NCBI RefSeq assembly: GCF_007845675.1
Contig: NZ_VOBR01000003.1
Coordinates: 248,001 to 312,000, forward strand
Reading direction: 5' to 3'
Source: Lentzea tibetensis
GTDB lineage: Bacteria; Actinomycetota; Actinomycetes; Mycobacteriales; Pseudonocardiaceae
DNA: 64,000 bases
Shown: positions 52,996 through 63,404 of the stretch, piece by piece
Numbering within the stretch: the stretch's first letter is position 1
Layout: every line of letters begins with the position of its first letter
Translations under genes and position numbers: made by a program
The notes under the pieces: model-generated
The model's database searches: none
Told to the model about the DNA's origin: nothing
The model's input: the letters and a program-made list of their open reading frames with translations, nothing else

Positions 52996-54060
52996 GTGGC
53001 TCAGTCGTTGGACAGCTTGCTCGCCGAGTACACCGAGCTCGAGCAGAAGCTCGCCGACCCGTCGGTGCACGCCGACCAGGCGGGAGCGCGCAAGCTCGGC
53101 AAGCGGTACGCCGCGCTGGGCCCGATCGTGAAGACCGCGCGCGAGATCGAGCAGGTCCGCAACGACCTCGAGGCGGCGAAGGAGCTGGCAGGCGAGGACG
53201 CCGCGTTCGCCGAGGAAGCCGACGAGCTCGAGAAGCGGATCCCGCAGCTGGAGGAGAAGCTCACCGAGCTGCTGCTCCCGCGCGACCCGCACGACGGCGA
53301 CGACGTGGTGCTGGAGATCAAGTCCGGCGAGGGCGGCGAGGAGTCCGCGCTGTTCGCGGGCGACCTGGCGCGCATGTACATGCGGTACGCCGAGCGGCAC
53401 GGCTGGAAGGCCGACATCCTCGACGGCACGGACTCCGACCTGGGCGGGTTCAAGGACGTCACGCTCGCCATCAAGGCCAAGACCGCGAGCCCGGACGGTG
53501 TCTGGAGCCGGCTGAAGTACGAGGGCGGCGTGCACCGCGTGCAGCGCGTGCCGGTCACCGAGTCGCAGGGCCGCATCCACACGTCCGCGGCGGGCGTGCT
53601 CGTCTTCCCCGAGGCCGAAGAGGTCGGCGAGGTCGAGATCGACGAGAAGGACCTGCGCATCGACGTCTACCGGTCGTCCGGCAAGGGCGGCCAGTCGGTC
53701 AACACCACGGACTCGGCCGTGCGCATCACGCACCTGCCGACCGGCATCGTCGTGTCCTGCCAGAACGAGCGCTCGCAGCTGCAGAACAAGGCCCGCGCCA
53801 TGCAGGTCCTCCAGTCGCGCCTGGCCGCGCTGGCCGAGGAGCAGAAGGCGCAGGAGCAGTCGGACGCGCGGCGCACGCAGATCCGCACGGTCGACCGCTC
53901 CGAGCGGGTGCGGACCTACAACTTCCCCGAGTCGCGAATTTCTGATCACCGCGTCGGGTACAAAGCACATAACCTTGACCAGGTGCTCGACGGCGACCTG
54001 GACGCGGTGTTGGACGCGCTGGCCGCCGCCGACCGAGCGGAGCGGCTCGCAGGCGGGTGA
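52996..54060 (+). CDS. prfA: Peptide chain release factor 1
   Basis: The 354-aa product releases peptides at UAA and UAG codons. The GGQ motif is at 231-233 ([17 protein letters not shown]) and the codon-recognition PxT motif lies in [15 protein letters not shown]. The start is the GTG at 52996 with AGGAG 7 nt upstream; the frame is open further upstream but through the terminator stem. Its usual partner, the methyltransferase gene prmC, lies 2.6 kb away beyond two inserted genes. Confidence 0.96.
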   Translation: MAQSLDSLLAEYTELEQKLADPSVHADQAGARKLGKRYAALGPIVKTAREIEQVRNDLEAAKELAGEDAAFAEEADELEKRIPQLEEKLTELLLPRDPHDGDDVVLEIKSGEGGEESALFAGDLARMYMRYAERHGWKADILDGTDSDLGGFKDVTLAIKAKTASPDGVWSRLKYEGGVHRVQRVPVTESQGRIHTSAAGVLVFPEAEEVGEVEIDEKDLRIDVYRSSGKGGQSVNTTDSAVRITHLPTGIVVSCQNERSQLQNKARAMQVLQSRLAALAEEQKAQEQSDARRTQIRTVDRSERVRTYNFPESRISDHRVGYKAHNLDQVLDGDLDAVLDALAAADRAERLAGG

Positions 54061-54074
54061 CGTGAGAGGGGCGC

Positions 54075-55283
54075 GTGATGGCCGAGATCCTGGTGAATCC
54101 GCAGTCAGCGCCCCTCGACAGTCCCGTCGACGTAGTCGTGGTGGGGCTGCCTCCGGACGAGAAGGTCACCGTCCGGCTGAACACCGGCGACCGCGACGCG
54201 CACGCCGTCTTCCTGGCCGATGAACGCGGCTGCGTCGACCTGACCAGGCACGCGCCCGTCGAAGGCAGCTACCGAGGCGTTGACCCGATGGGGTTGTTCT
54301 GGTCGCTGGAGCACACCGGCGGCAAGCCGGGGCCGGTCGTCCTGTCCGTCGACGACATCGGCGAGGTCGAGCTGGACCGCCAGCGCGTGCCGGACGGCGT
54401 GCGGCGCACCGAGGTGCGTGAACGCGGCCTGGTCGGCGTGCTGTTCGAGCCGGACGACGACTCCACCTACCCCGGCGTGATCGTGCTGAGCGGCTCCGAG
54501 GGCGGCCTGCACGAGCTGGACGCGGCGCTGCTCGCGCGGCACGGGTTCGCGGCCCTCACGCTCGCTCACTTCGGCGTGCCGGGTGTGTCCAAGCACCTCG
54601 TGGACATCCCGCTGGAGTACTTCGGCACCGCGATCGAGTGGCTGCGCGAGCGCGCGGGTGAGATCGGCCTGGTCGGGGCGTCGCGGGGCGGTGAGCTGGC
54701 GTTGCTCGTCGGCGCGCACTACCCCGAGGTGCGCGCGGTCGTGAGCGTCGTGGGCAGCGGTGTCGTGACGCAGGGGATCGGGCCGGGAGCGAACCTGCTG
54801 CAGAAGCTCGACCACGAGGCGGCGTCGTGGACGTGGCAGGGCGAGCCGCTGCCGTACCTGCCCTACTACGTGTCGGACGAGCTGCGGTCGCTCGTCGTGA
54901 ACGACGAGCCCGTGCCGTTGCGCCTGGCGTTCGACACGTCCGACGGCATCCCCGCGGACTGCGAGATCCCGGTCGAGAACATCGTCGGCGGTGTGTTGCT
55001 CATCTCGTCCGGACTGGACGAGGGCTGGCCGTGCGAGGAGCTCAGCGAGGTCGCCGAGACCCGGCTCGCGGCGCACGGGCACCCGTTCCCGTACCAGCAC
55101 GTCGTGTACACCGAGGCAGGACACCTGATCGCGGGCCCGCCGCACCGCCCGGCCACCGACCTGTTCGGTCCGGGACCCGGCGTGACGTTCGCGTACGGCG
55201 GTACGCCCGAGGCCAATGCGGCCGCCCAGGCCGACGCGTGGAAACGGACGGTTGAGTTCTTCACCGAGCAGCTCTCCACCTAG
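54075..55283 (+). CDS. BAAT/acyl-CoA thioesterase family hydrolase
   Basis: The 402-aa product has an N-terminal beta-sandwich (about 1-115; [27 protein letters not shown]-like [13 protein letters not shown]) and a C-terminal alpha/beta hydrolase. The nucleophile is Ser203 in GASRGGE, the acid is Asp in [10 protein letters not shown] and the base is His in [11 protein letters not shown]. This domain order is that of bile acid-CoA:amino acid N-acyltransferase and acyl-CoA thioesterases; bacterial members are poorly characterised. The GTG at 54075 and ATG at 54078 are both possible. It lies 14 nt after prfA. Confidence 0.85.
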   Translation: MMAEILVNPQSAPLDSPVDVVVVGLPPDEKVTVRLNTGDRDAHAVFLADERGCVDLTRHAPVEGSYRGVDPMGLFWSLEHTGGKPGPVVLSVDDIGEVELDRQRVPDGVRRTEVRERGLVGVLFEPDDDSTYPGVIVLSGSEGGLHELDAALLARHGFAALTLAHFGVPGVSKHLVDIPLEYFGTAIEWLRERAGEIGLVGASRGGELALLVGAHYPEVRAVVSVVGSGVVTQGIGPGANLLQKLDHEAASWTWQGEPLPYLPYYVSDELRSLVVNDEPVPLRLAFDTSDGIPADCEIPVENIVGGVLLISSGLDEGWPCEELSEVAETRLAAHGHPFPYQHVVYTEAGHLIAGPPHRPATDLFGPGPGVTFAYGGTPEANAAAQADAWKRTVEFFTEQLST

Positions 55284-55294
55284 GGTGTGTGCTC

Positions 55295-56679
<1,385 letters not shown>

Positions 56680-56680
<1 letters not shown>

Positions 56681-57546
56681 TGATGACGCGACAGCCGATC
56701 CGCCTCGCCATTCTCGAAGCCGAACGCATGCTGTCCGCGGCAGGCGTCGACTCCCCGCGAGTCGACGCCGAACTGCTGGCCGCACACGTGCTCGGCGTCG
56801 ACCGCGGCCGGCTGCCGCTGATCCCGCTGGTGGACGCGTCGGTGATCGACGCGCTGCACAAGCTCGTGCAACGCCGTGCTCAGCGCGAACCGCTGCAGCA
56901 CATCACCGGCTGGTCCGCCATGGGCGCCATCTCGGTCTCCGTCGGGCCGGGGGTGTTCGTCCCCCGGCCCGAGACGGAACTGCTGATGGAGTGGGCGCTG
57001 AAGTCCCTTGTGGACGTTCCGTCGCCCGTGATCATCGATCTCTGCACGGGTTCCGGCGTGCTCGCACTGTCGCTGGCGCAGGCACGTCCGGACGCCGTGG
57101 TGTACGCGGTGGAGAAGTCACCCGCGGCGTTGTCCTGGGCGCGCCGCAACTCCGATGCCCGCGTGGCGGCGGGGGACACGCCGATCCGGCTGCTCTCCGG
57201 TGACGCCTGCGACCCGACGTTGCTGTCCGATGTGGATGGTTCCGTCGATCTCGTCGTGTGCAATCCCCCTTACGTGCCAGAGGGAACGTCCGTCCATCCC
57301 GAGGTGTCCGACCACGACCCGCACGACGCGGTGTTCTCCGGCGCGGACGGCCTGGACGTGATCCGGTGCGTCGTGTCGGCGGCTGCGCGGTGGCTTCGTC
57401 CGGGCGGGTTCGTGGGGATCGAACACGACGACACGCACGGCACCTCGGTGCCCGAGCTGCTGGCGGCTCGACGGGTGCTGACGGATGTGCTGGGGCACAA
57501 GGATTTGGCCGGCCGCCCGCGTTTCGCCACCGCCCGCCGGGCCTGA
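56680..57546 (+). CDS. prmC: Release factor glutamine methyltransferase
   Basis: The 288-aa product methylates the glutamine of the GGQ motif in release factors. The N-terminal helical domain binds the release factor (PRVDAELLAAHVLGVDRGRL, RAQREPLQHITG, then FVPRPETELLMEWAL). The SAM loop is DLCTGSGVLALSLA and the catalytic NPPY motif is VVCNPPYVPEG (Asn195). It starts within the lpdA stop codon. It is usually beside prfA, so the intervening BAAT gene and lpdA are unusual. Confidence 0.95.
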
Positions 57547-57671
57547 GATTCCATTTCGGCGGTAATTCTCGCGTAGCGCCGATCGGCGGTATGGCGCTCC
57601 CATGGGCCTCGCTAGCCTCCGGGATCACCACTTTTCAAATTGGGGAGTGAAGTGGTGTTGGGGGTTAGCAC

Positions 57672-59489
57672 ATGCGAAAACTCATGCTCTTTGCCCTGAG
57701 CTTTTCCTTATTGATCTTTTCGGTGACGCCGGTCGCTTCAGCGAAACCGCTGGCACCGAGACTCATCGAGATCGCGGCGGGCAAGGTCAACTGCCTGGCC
57801 GGATACGTGTGCGTGTGGACCGAACTGAACTACGCGGGCCGGGGTGTCGCGGTTTACGCCACCGAGTTGAGCTGGGCGGCATGGCCGGCTCAATTCGCCT
57901 TCATGCACGACAACGCTCAGTCGATCTTCAACAACGGGTTCCTGAACGACCCGAGTCCCGACGTGATTCTCGCGAGGGACGTACAGCACCGCGGTGGGTT
58001 CACCGTCGTGTGCAACGGGGACTCCATGGCCGATCTGCCACTGGACACCAATGGCACCTGGGCGAACGGGGTTTTCTACACCAAGAGCTGGGGGAACGTC
58101 GTCAGTTCCAACCTGTGGCTGAACGCGCGTTCGTGCCGCGGCACCAGCACCGCGATGGAACCGACGCCCGCTCACGACGTCCAGGAAAGTGTGGAGTACC
58201 TGACCCGGACCTACCGGGTGGGACGGGACGAGGCGCTGCGCAGGCTCGAGCTGCAGCGCACGATTCCGGAGCTCCAGAAACGGCTGCTGGCCGCGCACCC
58301 GGACAACTACGCGGGCATTCAGCTCGACCAGCAGGGCGGTGGCGTGCTGGTGATCAGCGCGACCGCGCCGGACGCGCTGACGACGACGCTCGCCGGTGAG
58401 AAGGACATCGCGCACATCCGCACCAACCAGGTCCGCTGGTCGATGCGCGACCTGCGGAGCACGGCGGACGAGGTGGCCGCGAAGCTGGGTGCCCCGTACG
58501 TCGCGGAGGTGGACGAGTCGCGCAACCAGGTGCTCGCACTGGCCGATCCGGCCAAGGTGAACCAGGAGGCGGCCACGCGGGCGGCCCAGGTGCTCGCGGC
58601 GTACGGGGACAAGGTCGTGCGCCAGGACATCTCCTCACGTGCCGTGCGGGACGACGTTCAGGCACCTCGACCGAGCGCGGCCCAGTCCTACGAGCAGCCG
58701 TGCCCGGTCGCCAGCTGCTGGCCGCCGATGATGGGCGGCTACCGCCTCGACGTCACGCGGGACACCGCGGGCACGTGGGGTGGGTGCAGCGCGGGCTTCA
58801 ACGTGAAGGGCGACAAGAACGGTCAGGTCTACACCCTGACCGCCGGGCACTGCGTGCTGACGCCGAATCACCAGAAGGAAGACCGCACGTACCACAACGG
58901 CATTCCGGTGAACACCGAACGGGGTTCGATCGCGCAGTACCCGGACGACGGCATCCTGCCCGCGGACTACGCACTGCTGCCTTATCAGCAGACCGGTGAC
59001 ACGAACTGGGCGGATCACTGGATCAACAAGCGCGCCAAGAAGAACGGCGTCTTCGTCCGGTGCCAGGCGGGCACGAGGCCGTGCAATCCCGAGTTCACTT
59101 ACATGGCGGGAATGATGCCGGTTCTCGACATGAAGCGCGGCGAGGTCGTCTGCGCGACCGGATCCGCGAACGTGGAGACGACCAACACCGACCACAACAA
59201 CGGCTACGAAGCGGGCACGCGGTGCGGGCAGTTCTTCGGCGTGCTGTCCTTCTACCTGCTGACCGACATTTGCAGCCGGGAGGGTGACAGCGGCGGACCG
59301 CTGTTCAGCCAGGTCAACCGGAAGGCGTACGGAATCCTGAAGGGTTCGATTCCGGGGAAGCCGGGACCGTGCCAGGTCGGCAATGAGGAAAGCGACTACA
59401 CCCCGTTGCAAGGTCTGCTCAACCAGGCCGAGCGCAAGTCCGGGAACACGGCCGGGCTGCGGGTGATGGACGACCGCGACAACCGATAG
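57672..59489 (+). CDS. Secreted trypsin-like serine protease with N-terminal I36 inhibitor-like domain
   Basis: The 605-aa product has a signal peptide (to VASAKP). Residues about 39-155 resemble the I36 peptidase-inhibitor / beta-gamma-crystallin fold (CLAGYVCVWTELNYAGRGV, then the second-half GVFYTKSWGNVVSSNLWLN). Residues about 170-330 look like an alpha-lytic-type prodomain (DEALRRLELQRTIPELQKRL, GKDxAHIRTN-like). The S1 protease domain spans about 345-600: His393 in TLTAGHC, Asp432 in PADYALLPY, Ser540 in REGDSGGP. Eight or more cysteines suggest disulfides. A Streptomyces-type secreted protease that carries its own inhibitor-like domain is unusual. Confidence 0.88.
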   Translation: MRKLMLFALSFSLLIFSVTPVASAKPLAPRLIEIAAGKVNCLAGYVCVWTELNYAGRGVAVYATELSWAAWPAQFAFMHDNAQSIFNNGFLNDPSPDVILARDVQHRGGFTVVCNGDSMADLPLDTNGTWANGVFYTKSWGNVVSSNLWLNARSCRGTSTAMEPTPAHDVQESVEYLTRTYRVGRDEALRRLELQRTIPELQKRLLAAHPDNYAGIQLDQQGGGVLVISATAPDALTTTLAGEKDIAHIRTNQVRWSMRDLRSTADEVAAKLGAPYVAEVDESRNQVLALADPAKVNQEAATRAAQVLAAYGDKVVRQDISSRAVRDDVQAPRPSAAQSYEQPCPVASCWPPMMGGYRLDVTRDTAGTWGGCSAGFNVKGDKNGQVYTLTAGHCVLTPNHQKEDRTYHNGIPVNTERGSIAQYPDDGILPADYALLPYQQTGDTNWADHWINKRAKKNGVFVRCQAGTRPCNPEFTYMAGMMPVLDMKRGEVVCATGSANVETTNTDHNNGYEAGTRCGQFFGVLSFYLLTDICSREGDSGGPLFSQVNRKAYGILKGSIPGKPGPCQVGNEESDYTPLQGLLNQAERKSGNTAGLRVMDDRDNR

Positions 59490-59495
59490 CGCGTG

Positions 59496-59526
59496 AAACG
59501 GGGTGGCCTGTGCGGTCACCCCGTTT
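59496..59526 (+). terminator. Terminator of the protease gene
   Basis: AAACGGGGTG at 59496-59505 pairs perfectly with CACCCCGTTT at 59517-59526 across an 11-nt loop, followed by TCGCG. It begins 6 nt after the protease stop. Because it covers 59510, it argues against a GTG start there for the next gene. Confidence 0.75.
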
Positions 59527-59545
59527 TCGCGGGACAGGACGGATA

Positions 59546-59908
59546 GTGATTCTGCAGCCGAGGTACGGAGTGCGGGCCGCGGTCGCGGTGCTGGTGCTGG
59601 TGGCCGCGTGGTGGTTCCTGTGGCCGGACTCGGACTTGACCAGTGAGTTCCGCAGCTGGTCGGCCGCGGAGCCCAAGAGCGAGGGCTATCGCTCCGTCGG
59701 TCCCTCTGCGGCCGAACTGACCGTCGACCGTTCGGGTAGCGACACCTACCGCCTGCGGCTGTCCGGTCAGGTGGTGCCGGCCGCGGCGTGCGAGGCGGTC
59801 TGGTACTTCCTCAAGGCCGACAACGAGGATCCCGCTCCGGTGGTGATCGAGGTGGTCGGCTCGTCGGGAGAGGTGTCGAAGCGCAAGGAGTCCGGTGCCA
59901 CCTGTTAG
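59546..59908 (+). CDS. Small membrane-anchored protein, first of a tandem pair
   Basis: The 120-aa product starts at the GTG at 59546, after AGGACGG. It has an N-terminal membrane helix (about 8-26; VRAAVAVLVLVAAWWFLWP) and an outer domain of about 90 aa with the sequence WPDSDLTSEFRSWSA and ELTVDRSGSDTYRLRLSG, plus two cysteines. It is clearly paralogous to the next gene (shared WPDSDLTxEFRxW and ELTVDRSG blocks). I do not recognise a family. The 14-nt overlap with the next gene suggests coupled translation. Confidence 0.7.
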   Translation: MILQPRYGVRAAVAVLVLVAAWWFLWPDSDLTSEFRSWSAAEPKSEGYRSVGPSAAELTVDRSGSDTYRLRLSGQVVPAAACEAVWYFLKADNEDPAPVVIEVVGSSGEVSKRKESGATC

Positions 59909-60266
59909 CCGCGGTGTGCACGTGGCCGTCGCCGTGGGAGTCGTGGTCTCCGCGTGGTGGTTGTGCTGGCCGGACTCGGATCTGACGCGGGAGTTCCGGC
60001 AGTGGGCGGAGGAACAGCCGCTGGGCGAGCGCGGGCAGGAGGAGGGGGTTCGCGAGCTGACCGTCGATCGTTCCGGTGGCGTCCTGTCGTATCGGCTGGA
60101 GTACGGGGGCAACCCCGCTCGCGCCGACCTCAAGTGCAACTCGGTCGCGATCTTCGCGATGGTGCGGGGAGACGACAGCAAGCAGATCGTGGTCCGGGTG
60201 CACGACCCCGCGGGCAAGCTGTTGGCGCAGAAGGACGTGGGGGCGGAATGGTGCCCCATCGGCTAG
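59895..60266 (+). CDS. Small membrane-anchored protein, second of a tandem pair
   Basis: The 123-aa product has an N-terminal helix (about 9-26; VHVAVAVGVVVSAWWLCWP) and an outer domain with WPDSDLTREFRQWAEE, RELTVDRSGGVLSYRLEYGG and VRVHDPAGKLLAQKD. It shares the block order and two cysteines (LKCNS, EWCPIG) with the upstream gene. The GTG start at 59895 lies inside the end of the first gene. The function is unknown. Both follow the inhibitor-protease gene, so they may be membrane partners of that secreted enzyme, which is inference. Confidence 0.7.
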   Translation: MPPVSRGVHVAVAVGVVVSAWWLCWPDSDLTREFRQWAEEQPLGERGQEEGVRELTVDRSGGVLSYRLEYGGNPARADLKCNSVAIFAMVRGDDSKQIVVRVHDPAGKLLAQKDVGAEWCPIG

Positions 60267-60272
60267 CAGCCG

Positions 60273-60422
60273 TCACTCGGGCTTCGCGGGTTCCATGCGG
60301 TGGTAGATCGCCAGCAGCGCGGACAGGATCCCGTGCAGCAGGATCGCTTCGTCGTCGTGCCGGTCGTACTCGCCGTTGAGCGCGTCCGCGGCCTGCGCCG
60401 CGTACTGGTCCGCGATGTCCAA
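60273..60422 (-). CDS. Small acidic protein of 49 aa, unknown (start uncertain)
   Basis: A short frame encodes LDIADQYAAQAADALNGEYD... and ends in MEPAKPE. The TTG at 60422 has GGAG 6 nt upstream and begins 15 nt after the stop of the solute-binding-protein gene. A TTG at 60458, overlapping that gene, is an alternative (61 aa). It would form two amphipathic helices. Its position at the end of the same leftward unit supports a real gene, but it is short and unrecognised. Confidence 0.5.
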   Translation of the reverse strand: MDIADQYAAQAADALNGEYDRHDDEAILLHGILSALLAIYHRMEPAKPE

Positions 60423-60436
60423 GGTGGGCTCCGTCG

Positions 60437-61693
60437 TCAGGGGCTCGGGGCGGCCCAACTGCCGCCCCAGCCGTCGTACAGCGCGGTGAGCAGGTCGTCC
60501 CACTCCCGTTTCGTGCGGTAGATGCTGTACGGCACCGGGTGCACCAGCGTCTCCGTGGTCCAGATGATCTCGATCTGGCCGTCCCGCCTGATCCGGCCGA
60601 TCCGGGCGGCCTTCCACAGGTGCAGGTTCTCCTCGTCGACGAACACCTCGCCCTGCGGCGCGGCGAGCCGTTGTCCCTTCACGGCGTCCCTGACGGCGAC
60701 CGGGTCGGCGGTGTCGGCCTTCCGCACGGCCTGCGCCCACAGCTGGACGCTCACGTACGCGGCCTCCATCGGGTCGGACACCACCCGGTCCGGTCCGAAG
60801 CGCTTGCGGAACGACTCGACGAACCGCTTGTTCTCGGGGGTCTCGATGCTCTGGAAGTAGTTCATCGCGACGTAGTCGCCCGCCATCTGGTCGGTCGGCA
60901 TCGTCCGCAGCTCCGCCTCGCCGATGACGAGCGCCAGCGTCGGGGTCTGCTTCGGGTTGATGCCCGCGTCGCGCAACCGTTGGTAGAACGGCTGGTTGAT
61001 CTCACCGACGAGGATGTTGACGATGACGTCCGGCTTGGCCCTGGTGATCTGCTCGACGATCGGGTCCACATCGGACGCCCCGAGTGGCACGTACGCCTCG
61101 CCGACGACCTTGCCGCCGAGGTAGCCGAGCTGGTTCTTGATCACCTCGCCGGCCGCTCGCGGGAAGATGTAGTCGGAGCCGGCGATGAAGAACGACTTGC
61201 CGCGGTTGTCGAGGAACCACCGGATGGCCGGGGTGATGAACTGGTTCGGCGCGGCGCCGGTGTAGACGACGTGCGGCGAGCTCTCCATGCCCTCGTAGAA
61301 GGTGGGGTACAGCAACAGGTTCCGATGCTTCTCGACGATCGGCACCATGATCCGGCGGCTCGCCGAGGTGTACCCGCCGAAGATCGCGCTGACGTGTTCC
61401 CGCGTGATGAGGCGCTCGGCCTCGTCGCGGTGCGTCGGCCAGTCCGACTTCCCGTCCACCACAACGGGTTCGACCTGTCTGCCGAGCAGGCCGCCGGTCG
61501 CGTTGATCTCCTCGATGGCGAGGATCGTGGCGTCGGTGATGGGCTGTTCCGACGCGGCGACCGAGCCGGTGCCGGAGTGCAGCACCCCGACCTTGATCGG
61601 GGACTCGGCGTGCACGTCGGTGGTGTGCGCGGCGTACGTCAGCGCGGCCACCACGGCCACGCCCGTCGCGAGGGCGGTCAGAGCTCGTCGCAT
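60437..61693 (-). CDS. UrtA-like urea/amide-binding protein
   Basis: The 418-aa product starts at the ATG at 61693 (TGATG overlap with the upstream stop). It has a signal segment (MRRALTALATGVAVVAALT) without a lipobox Cys, then a type-I periplasmic-binding fold matching UrtA/FmdD urea and short-amide receptors: KVGVLHSGTGSVAASEQPIT, AIFGGYTSASRRIMVPIVE, LYPTFYEGMESSPHVVYTGA, and the C-terminal LHLWKAARIGRIRRDGQIEI. In transport systems this protein feeds an ABC permease, but no permease or ATPase genes are nearby. It is coupled to a DUF4239 gene and could act as a sensor. Confidence 0.88.
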   Translation of the reverse strand: MRRALTALATGVAVVAALTYAAHTTDVHAESPIKVGVLHSGTGSVAASEQPITDATILAIEEINATGGLLGRQVEPVVVDGKSDWPTHRDEAERLITREHVSAIFGGYTSASRRIMVPIVEKHRNLLLYPTFYEGMESSPHVVYTGAAPNQFITPAIRWFLDNRGKSFFIAGSDYIFPRAAGEVIKNQLGYLGGKVVGEAYVPLGASDVDPIVEQITRAKPDVIVNILVGEINQPFYQRLRDAGINPKQTPTLALVIGEAELRTMPTDQMAGDYVAMNYFQSIETPENKRFVESFRKRFGPDRVVSDPMEAAYVSVQLWAQAVRKADTADPVAVRDAVKGQRLAAPQGEVFVDEENLHLWKAARIGRIRRDGQIEIIWTTETLVHPVPYSIYRTKREWDDLLTALYDGWGGSWAAPSP

Positions 61694-62583
61694 CACTGTT
61701 CCAGCTGCTGCATTCCGCTCAGCACCAACGTGATCGCGTCGGGCTGCAGCGAGACCTTGCCGTCGAACGGCCCTTCCAGCGCGGCGACGAGGAACATGGT
61801 GAACGCGATCATCGCGGACATCGACAGCACGATCAGCCGGATTTGCCAGGACTTCCAGACGCCGAAGCAGTACGACAGCAGCAGCATCGCCATCGACCCG
61901 ATCACCAGCAGCACCCACATCAGCGAGGGCACCTCCTCGCCCGCGGCCAGCAACCGCTGCCGTCGCGCGTTGCCCAGCTCGTTCAACCGGTCCATCGACT
62001 TGTCGTACAACGGACTCGCGCGCAACTCCGGCCCCATGTCCGTGTACACGCTCCACACCTCGACGAACGCGGCGTTGGCGCGCGTGCTGGACTTGTTGCG
62101 CGCCATCAGCTGCCACTCCTCGCCGACGACGAGCCGCCCGTACGTCCGCTCGGCCTCGACGACCTGCCTGCGCACCTCGACGGGGAACCCCTTCGACATG
62201 CGCTCGAGGTCGGCCAGCGCGTTGGCCTCGTGCGAGATGACCCGCTGCGTCTCCTGCAGGGTGTCCCACACCGAGCTGACCGCGAACCCGGCGACCACGG
62301 CGTAGACCGTGCCCACCGTGCCGAACGCCGCGGCCAGCAGTCCCGCGTATCGATTGGCGATCCGCGGTGGCAGCAGCAGCGCCCCCACCGGCAGCGCTGA
62401 GTCCGCGAGCGTCGCCATGGCGATGACGATGAGTGCTCCGGCCAGCCACGTCGGCAGTTCCGCCCAGTACCGCCAGAGCAGCGCGATCGCGGTCAGCCCG
62501 AGTGCGACCTCGGCGTACCACGTGCGGGTGCGCCACGAATGCCCTGGCGCCGTCGGACTCGGCCCGGACTTGCGCGTGGGCAT
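61693..62583 (-). CDS. DUF4239 membrane protein
   Basis: The 296-aa product has four or five membrane helices (about 26-45, 47-65, 80-105, 222-243 and 250-275) separated by an extra-helical central part of about 115 aa. The segment VSSVWDTLQETQRVISHEAN followed by ALADLERMSKGFP is characteristic of the DUF4239 (bestrophin-like) family. The function is unknown. Its stop overlaps the start of the UrtA-like gene, so the two products are made together. Confidence 0.8.
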   Translation of the reverse strand: MPTRKSGPSPTAPGHSWRTRTWYAEVALGLTAIALLWRYWAELPTWLAGALIVIAMATLADSALPVGALLLPPRIANRYAGLLAAAFGTVGTVYAVVAGFAVSSVWDTLQETQRVISHEANALADLERMSKGFPVEVRRQVVEAERTYGRLVVGEEWQLMARNKSSTRANAAFVEVWSVYTDMGPELRASPLYDKSMDRLNELGNARRQRLLAAGEEVPSLMWVLLVIGSMAMLLLSYCFGVWKSWQIRLIVLSMSAMIAFTMFLVAALEGPFDGKVSLQPDAITLVLSGMQQLEQ

Positions 62584-62648
62584 GGGACTCCTACTCGAGA
62601 CTGGCGCACAGTATCCAGATCGCCCTCGAGTGGATCAAGTTCAGTGGA

Positions 62649-63404
62649 TCATCGTTGACTGGTCAAGGACAGCACCTGTGCCAGCTGGCGGGCCACGCCG
62701 TTGTTGTCGGCGGGCGCGACGGTGATCCAGTCGGGCGTGCGGCCCGGCGTGTTCACGTAGCGGCCGGCCTCCGTGTCGACCCAGGTGACCGGCGGGAAGT
62801 TCTTCTTGGTGCGGCCCTGTTCGAGCGTGACCGTGAAGTGCCCGGTGCCGATCGGCGGGTTGGACATCATCTGCTGGAACAGCCGGACGTCTTCGTTCGG
62901 CGTCATGCGGACCGTCTGCCGGAATCCTTGCTGCTGCTCGGGTTGCTGTTTGAGCGCCGCGACGTTCAGCGTCACCAGCTTGCCGGGACCGGGCCGCATC
63001 TGCGGCAGCAGCCCGACCAGCGCGGGGACGAGTGCGTTGTCCTGCACCAGGTTCAGGCTCACCGACTTCTCGTCCTGCTGCACCAGCACGGCGTAACTCC
63101 CGCGCGCCACCACGGACGCGCGCAGCAACGTCTCCGTCTTCTTGTCCGGCATGCCCAGCGCGACGATGCGCAACTCGGGGCGCGCCAACAACATCAGCGC
63201 GTCCTCCAGCTCCGGCTCCGGACGCCCGCGCCTCGCGAGGTTGCGGCGTTCCAGGTCGGTGTGGACGGCGGCCTTGATCCGATTGCGCTCTTCGATCGTC
63301 TCGCCGTGTGACTGGACGTCGAAGGGGTGGGGAATGCTCCCCGCCCGCAGGTCCTCCCAGAGGACCTCGAACGCGGGCAGGGAGAGCGTCGCTATGTTCT
63401 TCAT
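62649..63404 (-). CDS. espG: EspG family ESX-secretion chaperone
   Basis: The 251-aa product matches EspG, the cytosolic chaperone that binds PE/PPE-type substrates of type VII secretion. It opens with LSLPAFEVLWEDLRAGSIPHPF, has a RRNLARRGRPEPELEDALML helix, the family centre RGSYAVLVQQDEKSVSLNLV, and a C-terminal DWITVAPADNNGVARQLAQV. The ATG overlaps the stop of the upstream PPE-like gene (ATGA), as expected for a chaperone-substrate pair. Confidence 0.88.
   Translation of the reverse strand: MKNIATLSLPAFEVLWEDLRAGSIPHPFDVQSHGETIEERNRIKAAVHTDLERRNLARRGRPEPELEDALMLLARPELRIVALGMPDKKTETLLRASVVARGSYAVLVQQDEKSVSLNLVQDNALVPALVGLLPQMRPGPGKLVTLNVAALKQQPEQQQGFRQTVRMTPNEDVRLFQQMMSNPPIGTGHFTVTLEQGRTKKNFPPVTWVDTEAGRYVNTPGRTPDWITVAPADNNGVARQLAQVLSLTSQR

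Noticed and set aside
59510-59545. GTG at 59510 as start of the first small membrane protein
   Set aside because: It lies inside the terminator stem-loop of the protease gene and adds 12 residues with no ribosome site; the GTG at 59546 has AGGACGG upstream.
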